Assembly: GCA_028583405.1 (NCBI GenBank)
Contig: CM053260.1
Location: forward strand, 26,386,147 to 26,450,146
Length of the DNA stretch: 64,000 bases
Reading direction: 5' to 3'
Origin: Pogonophryne albipinna
Lineage: Eukaryota; Chordata; Actinopteri; Perciformes; Artedidraconidae
A model generated the notes under the pieces. The model made no database searches and was not told where the DNA came from. It was given only the letters and a program-made list of their open reading frames with translations. Of this stretch, positions 54,784 through 64,000 are shown piece after piece. Each line of letters starts with the position of its first letter. The first letter of the stretch is position 1. Both the position numbers and the translations under genes were made by a program.

Positions 54784-56346
54784 ATTTTGCTTTCCTTTGA
54801 AGAAATACACAAACACACATTCTCCCACGCAACACTTTCTCTTTCCCTTTGATTTCCCTTCCTGCATTAGGTCTATAATAATTAAATGTTCTTTTTGTTC
54901 TCATGTAGACATTTATTTACTTTTTAACTGTGATGCAAGCCTCCAGTGTTCCTCCTTCCTCCGAGTTGCACTGTTTACTGTCATTATATTTACTTTTATG
55001 CACAAACAAATCAATTGCTTTGCATGGGATCTGAAGGCTGACAATGATTGCAGGCGTATTTGTTGACAACACCGCTCCATGCGCCGTGATGACAATCTGA
55101 CATTCTGGGCTCATATCTGAATAATGTCTGATATTCTTTTATGTGAAAGTCACAAAAACAACCTTGCAAGGACGTAGTAAAATGTCCCAAACACTTCAAC
55201 ACTGCATAAATAACTCACTTACTGATGCAGTGATGATATTGAATAAGCCGAACAGACGTGGTTTAGTCTTTAAGGGTGTTTTTAACTTTTGACGTTCTAC
55301 GGAAAAAGCCTTTTGAGGGGAATGCTATAAGCACCCTATACATGTGTTATTGCCAACAGTTCTCTATGTACACTTCCACCAGACATGTAGAAACATTAGC
55401 ATTCGTTAAGCGTTGTGTTTCTGGCCACTCAACAAACTTGAGTCCAACATTAAGGATGCAAACTTATCAGGAAGAGAAAAAAGTCACAAAGTTGTGACCC
55501 CTGTCTAAAGCTGGTTTTGAATATCAGCTTTAAAATACATTTCTGGCATCAGGATACAAGGGAAAAAGTCGCCTGAGATTTACGAAATCCTACGAAAGTA
55601 AATCAACAATAAATAAATAATAATACCCCCACGACCAAACCCTCCCCACGGCAAGTGCCCCGAGGCAGCCGGTGGACAAAACAGAAAGTAACAGGGACAG
55701 AGCACCGCCTCAATATTTTAAAAACACATCAGATCACATCATATGAAATGTCTTACTTTGGATTCAAACGGGCGTTATTTGGAGAAAGTATCTCAATAAT
55801 CACTCAACTTTTATCTATGATTTGATATCAACAACCACCTGAACGTACAGTGGGTTTATTATAGCCTAACATGTGTTAACTGGGAACAGATAGACATTTA
55901 AGAGTTAAGCTGCCCGCCTTAAAACCAAAACAACAAGCAGAAGGACACTAAAATCCCCGATATCTTGCTCATATACATTTTGATGGGTGCAGCTGCAATA
56001 TGACAGAGAGCAGCATTCAATGATCAATCTCCTTTCTTGAAATTGGCTTTTTCCAACACACCTGTTTTTCAGCGGTGCTTCCAAACATCGAGTCATGTCT
56101 TGTTTGACTAAAGCCTTAACAAACGTTTACTTAGGTCTGAGTGACAAAAAGCCACGTGAAGACAGTACATTTGAATATTCCATGGACCTCTAAAGAAGTC
56201 TCAGCTATACCTGTGTTTTCTGGCAAGTTATTGATCAGAATATAAGTATTAATCAAAGTAATGAAACACAGCTTATACACAACAGTTTATGGTCATTCAT
56301 TACATTGTTAGGGTTAGCTATCTCTTTGACATTAGACCATATAGAC

Positions 56347-57025
56347 TAGTGTTGTCACGATACCAACATTTTGGTTTCGATACCGATACCACCGATTCTT
56401 TTTCGATACAGTCTTACATGTAATTATTGTGCTTTATTTCACACCAGAACCATAACACACACTTTTAAACAATGAGAACAATAAATTAAATAAATGACTA
56501 GAATTTGTATTAAATACAATTAAGCATCATCTATAAACACAATTTTTGTTTTTCGCTTCTGGCGTCTTTTTTGTCAACAAGCCGAGGCGCAGCGGCAGGT
56601 GCACTCCCACGTGCAGCCATGCTTCTCGCTTTCTCACATGCTCTGGCAGCTAGCGCGTGCACGAGAGAGGGGGGGACTTAGAGCGTGCACGAGAGAGGGG
56701 GGGACTTAGAGCGTGCTTGAGAGAGGGGAGGGACTTAGAGCGTGCTTGAGAGAGGGAGGGACTTAGAGCGTGCTTGAGAGAGGGGGGGACTTAGAGCGTG
56801 CTTGAGAGAGGGGAGGGACTTAGAGCGTGCTTGAGAGGGGAGGGACTGCAGGCACGGAGCAGAGCGCTGAACACACACGACTCTTATTAAAACGGCGCTT
56901 TCTCACCGGAGTACTTTTCCCCGTCATTGTTAAAGTACCGATACTAATGAAACGGAGGAATCGTAACGTTTTTAACGGCAGGGTATCGCGGTACCTTTCA
57001 AGTATCGGTACACCGTGCAACACTA
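56347..57025. mobile_element. hAT-like element with 8-bp target duplication
   Basis: The left end TAGTGTTGTCACGATACC and the right end GTACACCGTGCAACACTA are inverted. They are flanked by ATATAGAC (56339-56346) and GTATAGAC (57026-57033), one mismatch. Subterminal CGATACCGATACC words are typical of the fish family. It contains a 28-29-bp minisatellite. No transposase. Confidence 0.85.
56654..56846. repeat. 28-29-bp minisatellite, about 6.5 copies
   Basis: Units GAGCGTGCTTGAGAGAGGGG plus AGGGACTTA, with GCAC or GCTT variants, lie inside the hAT-like element. Confidence 0.9.
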
Positions 57026-58009
57026 GTATAGACATCCGTTTAGATTCTCTCCAGTCCATAAGTACAGTGTATACTAGATTGGAAAACTGTCTGTTGTGAA
57101 ATCCATCCTTTCCAATGCGGAAGTCTTGCCTCATGACGGTGTTGCAACAATTGATACAATACCTGCTTTGTTTTCCACAGAGTTCTCCTGGCAAAATAAT
57201 CACATTAGTTTTCCTTTTTAGTGGCGCTGCATACAGGCTTTCTTAAATATGTGCTCTGCTTCAAATCAGAACCTTTTTCAATCACCCTCCAATGAGATAA
57301 GGTGTGTGTTTCAGCACTTGAAGGAACATATCTAGAAGATCTATTTGCTGTCTGTCCCAACAAAGCCCTGTGTCAACCTGCTTATGCATGATATTATGCT
57401 AATGGTCACGCTTGACTGCGTTTTGCAAGAGCATGCCCTTGAGTCCATCGGAAGCCACTGTCCTCTGTGGGAATAAATCCAGAGAGAACAACACAGCCGC
57501 AAGCCTTGGATATCAACCGTAGGAAGGACAAAACTAACTGCCTCATAACACAGAGCCGTAATTTATACACACAGCAGTCACCTCGAAGGTGGTTCTTTCA
57601 ATTTGCTTTCACCCTTAGAAGGCGTAAATCATAAATCAGCAGGGAAATGGCGGGTGTCAGGAAGACCTCCCAGCAGGACTCTCCTCACAGGTCGACTTGA
57701 GTTGTTGTCTCACTCTGACTGTATTTATCTCACGGGATAAAAAGAGATCAGCTGGCAATACACAGGACGTATTGTTGGGACTCCCATGAGCAAGCCTGGA
57801 GCACTTCGTTGTTTTGAAAGAAACCTTTGAATTTGGGAACAGTGCAGCATTTCGTGGGATTTGTCAAAACTACACCATACCACACAGAACGACTCTTCAC
57901 AGCGAAGATGAATCTCTTTGATGGTATTGGGGGAGAGGTTGCGATACAGGAAGCAAACATTTCACCTTCCAAAAACAGAAAAAAGCATGAGACTGTCTAT
58001 GAAAGAGTT

Positions 58010-58261
58010 TTAAAGAGGTCCTATTGTTGTTTTCCCTTTCCTGTAGTGTGTTATAGGTTTCTGTGCATGTAAATGGTCTGCAAAGGTTAAAATGCCTGTG
58101 TTCCCTCCAGAGGGAGTTTTTCTCCCACACACTTCCCCCCCCCCCCTGCCTGAAACACCTCCATTGGTCTCCATTGTTTACTTCCGTAACATAGTGACAT
58201 CGCGCTTCTATTGGCTCATCTCTAAGCTGCTGACCAATCACAAGAGCCAGCTAACAGTGCG
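58010..58261 (-). mobile_element. TTAA-flanked MITE fragment, reverse orientation
   Basis: TTAAAGAGGTCCTATTGTTG begins a segment matching the reverse of the right half of the copy at 63026 (GTAGTGTGTTATAGGTTT, GCATGTAAATGGTCTGCAAA). It has a run of 14 C near 58137. The other half is missing or diverged. Confidence 0.6.
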
Positions 58262-59030
58262 AACAGAAAATGAGCTTTATTGGGGTTTTAATTCGTACAT
58301 TCCCTTGTTTGGGAAGTAATACGCAACTAGATCAATGACACTCGGATTATACTTGCACTTGTTTTCTTGACAAATATTAGCCATCACAGGCTGGTTTTCC
58401 TATTCCTTCAAATGGAAATACAAAAGCTTATTTCATCTCCGGAACAAACAACATTTCTGTACACAGAATAAATAGCATATTTTAATAAACAAGGGGGAGA
58501 AGGGGCTCTTTAGAACAACAAGGAAACAATTCATACAACTTGTGAGGGTTGCTGGGCACATGCTATGTCTGCACAAATGGCCCTCCTGCGAGCTAACCCA
58601 GTGGCATCACTCCCTGCCAGCTGAACACTTCCTGCTGCACTCAGCTAGCTGCCGGCTAATGGACTCCCAACGTGAGAGGAGTGTCCTCAACATGGCTGGC
58701 ATGCTGCAGGTGCAGAGCGTCGACCGCACAAAGAGGCAGCGGAGAGTGCATGAGTCAGTGTGTGAGCGTTTGTTTGCTTGCCTACGTTCCTCCTTCACAC
58801 ACACACACACACACGCACGCACACACACGCACACGGCCTATAAGCTTTTCCATCATCCAACGAGCGCAGCTTACACTCGAAAATATTTTGGCGAAGGGCC
58901 GATTCACATTCTCTGTGCCAGGATGCAGGGAAAGAGGCCTTGGTGGGCTAACTAAGGCTATTCCACATGCATGCAAAATACTGCAGTGCTATGACAGTGT
59001 GAGGAGAGGACACACAGGAAGAGGAGAAGG

Positions 59031-59178
59031 TGTGTGCGGTGACTCCGTAACAAATCACAGGACTGAACCACAACCCAAGAGATGATTTCACACAAAACAC
59101 TACAGAGCCGGCAGCATCGCACACTGTCCCACAGATGGCTCCTTTGAACTCCCGTTGCATTGTCCCCATGGGAGATGC
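59031..59178 (+). repeat. Direct repeat, copy 1 (mate at 60112-60258)
   Basis: GAGATGATTTCACACAAAAC with flanking CAGGACTGAACCACAACCC recurs about 1.08 kb to the right with substitutions and small gaps. Confidence 0.75.
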
Positions 59179-59299
59179 CATGACTTAACTAAAAATGACA
59201 TGTTCTGTACGTTAAGCACCACCATCAATATAAATAAATATAGAAGATATGGAAGAGAAATCAGTCACATGCACAAGGGAATTTAAACGGAAGCAATGC

Positions 59300-59862
59300 T
59301 TTGATCCCATTATGCTCTATTCATGTTCATATCAGTATGTAGTGTCTCTACTTTAAAGAGTCCTCTCCTGCTGATGTTCAGGTGCATATCAGTATGTAGT
59401 GTCTCTACTTTAAAGAGTCCTCTCCTGCTGATGTTCAGGTGTATATAAGTATGTAGTGTCTCTACTTTAAAGAGTCCTCTCCTGCTGATGTTTAGGTGTA
59501 TATCAGTATGTAGTGTCTCTACTTTAAAGAGTCCTCTCCTGCTGATGTTTAGGTGTATATCAGTATGCAGTGTCTCTACTTTAAAGAGTCCTCTCCTGCT
59601 GATGTTCAGGTGTATATCAGTATGTAGTGTCTCTACTTTAAAGAGTCCTCTCCTGCTGATGTTCAGGTGTATATCAGTATGTAGTGTCTCTACATGTCTC
59701 CATGCTTTAATGTTCAAAAAGCTCTTTACTTTTCTCATACTGCCTGTGCTGCAGCACCTCTTTTCACCCTCTGTCTGAAACCAGAGCCCAGTCTGCTCTG
59801 ATTGGTTAGCTGGCCGGCTCTGTTGTGATTGGTCCACAGTAGACGTTTCAGGCTTGTTCAAT
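59300..59862 (+). mobile_element. TTAA-family MITE, truncated, with 57-bp minisatellite
   Basis: Same core as at 3634 (CACCCTCTGTCTGAAACCAG, TTGGTTAGCTGGCCGGCTCT), but the left end is degraded (CCCATTATGCTC) and the right half is shortened: after GATTGGTCCACAG the sequence jumps to a GTTTCAGGCTTG segment. Confidence 0.65.
59331..59694. repeat. 57-bp minisatellite, about 6.4 copies
   Basis: Same unit as at 3655-4260 (GTATATCAGTATGTAGTGTC ... CTTTAAAGAGTCCTCTCCTG). It again creates false open frames on both strands. Confidence 0.95.
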
Positions 59863-60111
59863 ATAAAAAAGGTGCAATAGATTCATATTAGCTTGTTTTA
59901 GGGAAATGTATGATGGATAAAACATAATTTTGTATGTTATTGAGTTTATTTTTAGTGAACTGCTCTGACTGAATATGACAAGCCTCTGTGGAGTTGTCTT
60001 ATAATCCTGATAAAGCCAAACTAACTCAGCATTGTTTCAAAGACAACATGCCTTATCGCTGTAAATATCATGTTCAGTGTGATAGTATTTGTTACACAGG
60101 AGGCGACAAAG

Positions 60112-60258
60112 TGTGGCGGTGTCTCTAACAAATTACAGGATTGAACCACAACTCGAGAGATGATTTCACACAAAACGCTATGGCAACAGAGCCTGCGGCG
60201 TCGCACTCTGTCCCCGACATGGCCCATTTGAAAAGCTCGCGCCCATGGGAGAAGATGG
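60112..60258 (+). repeat. Direct repeat, copy 2 (mate at 59031-59178)
   Basis: AGATGATTTCACACAAAACG, GCACTCTGTCCC and CCCATGGGAGA align in order with copy 1. No known family. Confidence 0.75.
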
Positions 60259-60831
60259 CACAAGGCCAGGCCATATGGTATTCTATGTGTGGGGGAGGGA
60301 AGGATTGATAATTAATGTCTCTGTGATCAGGGAAGGTTTTCCTGGTAACCGGGACGCCTAAAAAACACCTTTGCCAGGCCGCTCAAATCAGCAGAAAGGC
60401 AGTCAATGTGGAACAGATGGTAGTTTGTGATCTTGCAGATGAAGACACGTGGTTGATGAAAGGGCATGTTTACACCTCTCTTTCCTTTCTCCCCCTCTCT
60501 CTCTCTCTCTCTCCGTTGCCCTCTGTGATCTAATAGGCCCAGAATAATAAGCAGTTGAGCGCATTATCTGCTAACAGCTCCATTACAGCGGCAGATGAAG
60601 CTGCACTGATCTCAGCAGGTGCAGCCCAGCAGCAGCGCTCTGTAATAACACAGGAAGTCGTCACAGTGGCATGTAATTATCATGAACTGAGACAAGCTTT
60701 TACCAAATGATCTGAATGTCAGGTTCTAAAATTAGCTTCATCGTGCTTGGCATTTATATTAAGGTCGTGTAGATAAGACGGTGTTGTCAACTGGTCGTAT
60801 GGGACGTGGATTCCAGTTTTTCTGTGTCTTA

Positions 60832-61343
60832 TAGGGCTGTCCCGAATACCATTTTTCGGGCTCCGGATATTTGGTAGTAATCGGCAGCGAATATTCGAAT
60901 ATTCGGCCCGCGCCACTTGTTATTCTACAGTATTGTTGTTTTATAGTTATTAACCCAATTTGTGTTCTTTGAAATTGAAAAGGATATCGCATTGTGTTTG
61001 TTACTTTCGTTGCAGTTGTACATGGCTTACGTGTAATTTGGCTTGGCTTCCTATTTATGGACATGCTTTTATTTTGAAGGAGAGTTAGCGCTGTTGACAG
61101 GAAGTTGTTGTTGCTATGGAAACAACGTGACCGAGATTAACGGATATCTATAAAGACGGAGAAAGTAAACGATAACGTTTATGGTTAAGTGTTAGCACCC
61201 CCCGAAGAGGCACAAGCTCTTACGTTGATATTGGAGTTTTCAATAAATTCAATTTAAAAAGAAAACGGGGAAAAACGAATAACGAAATTAAAACCGAATA
61301 ATACTCCAACGAACGAATATTCAGATATTCGGGTACAGCCCTA
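60832..61343. mobile_element. hAT-like element with 8-bp target duplication
   Basis: The left end TAGGGCTGTCCCGAATACC and the right end ATTCGGGTACAGCCCTA are inverted. They are flanked by GTGTCTTA (60824-60831) and ATGTCTTA (61344-61351), one mismatch. Subterminal GAATATTCGAATATTCG words are typical. 512 bp, non-coding. Confidence 0.87.
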
Positions 61344-63025
61344 ATGTCTTATGTGAGAAAATAAACCTGGAATGGATTTGCTCGACGTTTATGTATTTAC
61401 CTCGCAATCAGCAAGAGTTTTTTGAGGCTTAACAATGAAGCACAAGGTTCCTTAAACCCCTTTTTTCGATTAAAAATACAACTAATTATATCAAGAAATG
61501 TCCTCGTGATTAAACAGCCAGATGTAGTAAGGTTTCAAAGATATTTTTTAGGAACATGTGTGTGACGCACTTGATTCTCCTTGTTGTTTCACCCCCACAC
61601 GTATCTAAATGTCAGCAGACAAAGAGTGAGCGCTGCACAGATGTGACCAGGGAGCTGCACTGAATCACTTTACTAAAAATAAATGATTGACACAAAATAG
61701 AGGACGACAAAGAAAACAATCAGAATAATGGGGAAAAACACGATATCTGAATATGACATAAAAAGGAAACATAGGGAATGAGTTGTATTAATTAAAGCGG
61801 AACGTGACGGAAATGTTAAATATCACTATTGGCTAACACAACACTCTTTAAATAAGACGTTAGCATTCGACTATATCTACCTCCAGTGAAGTATCTGCAT
61901 CAGTAACATCTCCCTCCTCAGGCCGATTGGCTCTCAGCTCTCCCTGATGTTTTTCATGTCAATTTCTCTTCTATTAAATGTATTTAAAGTTATCAAAGGC
62001 GGCTAATGTTTAGTAGTTTATTTAGTCACTTGTTAGCAGCCGCCTTTTCATGACCCATAGAAGCTTATTTCTGACTGTGCAGACCAACCAGGATTCAAAT
62101 TTGTTAGGGATTGTAACTTTGTATAACCTTAAAGTCCTACAGATTGGGATATATTATCATTTTATGATCAATATGTCAAAGAACTCAAAAACATGTTGGA
62201 TATATAGGCAATATAAGGACAAGATCTTAAACAACCTGGCACTGTTATGCATAGTTCTTAATAACACTGGTTTAACAAGCCCTTCATTTCCTTGTTGTGT
62301 TTAGCCTCATGACTCTTTACCCAACATTTTATTCAGCACTACTTCCCTGTTGCCAACACTGCAAACCCCAGCCAAACATAAAAGTGCACTATCATCTGCA
62401 GCGATCTGCTGTATAGGGAGTAACGCAGGACGGTGTAAAAAGGAAAATCTGAATCTCGACTGTAATCAAAAGTTATCCAGAAACATACGGCTGTTCAGCA
62501 AGCCGTACAAATAAACTCATAGGAACCACTAGATATACGGATAAACCAGTGCTTTACTAAAAGAGTGCAAAGTGTGTGTCTGTGTACGTGGGTATGTGTG
62601 AGTGTTTGCTGTCTGTGGTGTGAGATCTGCTGCCATGGATCTCTCCCCTTTAAGTGTCCTCTGCAGCTTGTCCTTTAAAAACAACTCAGAGTGGGCAGCA
62701 CTGCTCAACATCTGTGGAACAATCTGCCAGCGGGGGCTGGGTGTTTATGGCACAAGGTTATACAGAAACACAGTTTCACAACGCACTAAAATGCAGAATA
62801 TAACTCGGCACAAGAATCTCATCCATTTAGATTGAACTGAAAATGACACTAGGAACCATTATCAATTTGAACAAATGTAGAAAAATCAGTCGCATGCACA
62901 CAGAACATTTGGGGAAACACTGGTTTGTTCAATTTAGTGTGGCGAATAGCTAAAAATCTCAATTTTAAGGCTCTTACAAACTGTGAAAGGGTGCAGGTAT
63001 TATTTCCAACATTGAGTCACCGTTC

Positions 63026-63450
63026 TTAAAGAGGAAGTATTATTCTCATTTCCAGGTTCATATTTGTATTTTGTGCTTTAAGACATGTCTCCATGCTTTA
63101 ATGTTCAAAAAGCTCTTTATTTTTCACCCTCTGTCTGAAACCAGAGCCCAGTCTGCTCTGATTGGTTAGCTGGCCGGCTCTGTTGTGATTGGTCAACCGC
63201 TTAGAGATGTCCCGCCCCTTAGCCTATCATGTACAATGTGTTGGAGGTTGCTAGCCAATAGAAGCCTGAGTGTTACATTGTGATGTCACAGAAGTAAACA
63301 AAGGAGTCCAATAGAGGCGTGTGTGGGAGAGAAACTCGCTCTGTAGTGAACTTTGGGATTTTAGCCTTTGCAGACCATTTACATGCACACAAACCTATAG
63401 AACACACTACAGGAAAGAAAAAAACTAAAACCATAATAGGGCCTCTTTAA
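63026..63450 (+). mobile_element. TTAA-flanked MITE copy
   Basis: It runs from TTAAAGAGGAAGTATTATTC to CCATAATAGGGCCTCTTTAA. It carries the shared core plus ATCATGTACAATGTGTTGGA. No 57-bp array. Together with 46286-46737 this gives the best view of the intact element. Confidence 0.78.
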
Positions 63451-64000
63451 ATGTCAACATTAATGACCGAAGACAAAAAACTGTTTGACAATCCTTATAA
63501 GTGTCCCGTGTTTTTGCTTGATGAACAACTTAATCAGTTAATTGATTGGCAGCATTCAAATTCAATTAGTTTTCGTAGATGCCTGAATAGAGCGGATGTA
63601 GTTCTGTTGAGTTTCACGGCTGACTAAGCTCTGCATATTGGGATTTTTCTCAACACAGCCTGTGAGGTTGAACAACAATGGGTATTGTATATGAGGGCAG
63701 CCAGCCAGGAGAGTGTTGCACATCTCATTATGATCGCTTTTTGCTTCACAGCTGAAAAACCAAATTAAAGATGAGATTGGCTCTCAAAACCCATTTATTT
63801 TCCACTGCAAATACGCAGCCCGGTTATAACACAGAGAGGCTGTTTTGTTTTCTTCTCAAAGTCAAAGTGAAAACACTCTTTTGGCTTTTCATCAATTTGT
63901 TTTTTGATCAAAATTAGAAAGCTGGAGTCTTGTCAAAAAGAAAGGGGGGGGGGGGCTTACAAAGAAATGTTAATCAACCCATAACAATTTCCAGCTTGCC

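Overview
This window looks like nuclear DNA of a ray-finned (teleost) fish. It has a vertebrate gene split into many short GT-AG exons, very long (CA)n and (CT)n microsatellites, Tc1/mariner, hAT and TTAA-flanked (piggyBac-type) transposons, and LINE 3' tails of the sort common in fish. I see no prokaryotic, viral or organellar gene.

One protein-coding gene explains all the convincing coding sequence. It is epb41l1 (protein 4.1N, a FERM-domain membrane-skeleton protein) on the minus strand. I resolved 24 coding exons between 43003 (start codon) and 1823 (stop codon). All splice phases agree, and the spliced frame is 3966 nt excluding the stop (1322 codons). Exons 2-10 (42618 down to 27290) carry the FERM domain and start of the FERM-adjacent region. 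Exons 11-15 (25849 to 18207) carry an acidic linker, twin 36-nt exons and the part matching the spectrin-actin-binding region. Exon 16 (17247-15871) is a single 1377-nt exon of low-complexity charged sequence. Exons 17-24 (12842 to 1823) carry the variable region and the conserved C-terminal domain. Without exon 16 the protein would be 863 residues, close to the familiar ~880-residue mammalian 4.1N. Exon 1 starts at a splice acceptor, so at least one more 5' exon and the promoter lie upstream, in 43104-64000 or beyond. I could not identify them.

The rest is intron and flank, colonised in layers by repeats. Clear cases are: a Tc1-like transposon with ~280-bp inverted repeats and a broken DD34E transposase (27983-29343) sitting in a TA of an older repeat; a hAT element inside a hAT element (33100-33861 in 32628-33965) with near-perfect and perfect 8-bp target duplications; a hAT element inflated by about 38 copies of a 37-bp satellite with higher-order structure (23244-25554); two more hAT elements with 8-bp duplications (56347-57025 and 60832-61343); a family of TTAA-flanked MITEs (at 3634, 44160, 46286, 58010, 59300 and 63026), two of which carry an expanded 57-bp minisatellite; and several TA- or TTAA-flanked MITEs, one ending 15 bp from the exon 18 splice donor. 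Microsatellites of about 250 bp or more lie at 5116-5368, 21530-21955, 38263-38641 and 54536-54780.

From 43104 to 64000 I see no supported coding exon, only repeats and sequence I cannot assign. I found no evidence of a new multi-gene system. The items most worth a second look are the giant cassette exon with its run of twelve phase-0 exons, the nested transposons, and the minisatellites growing inside transposons.
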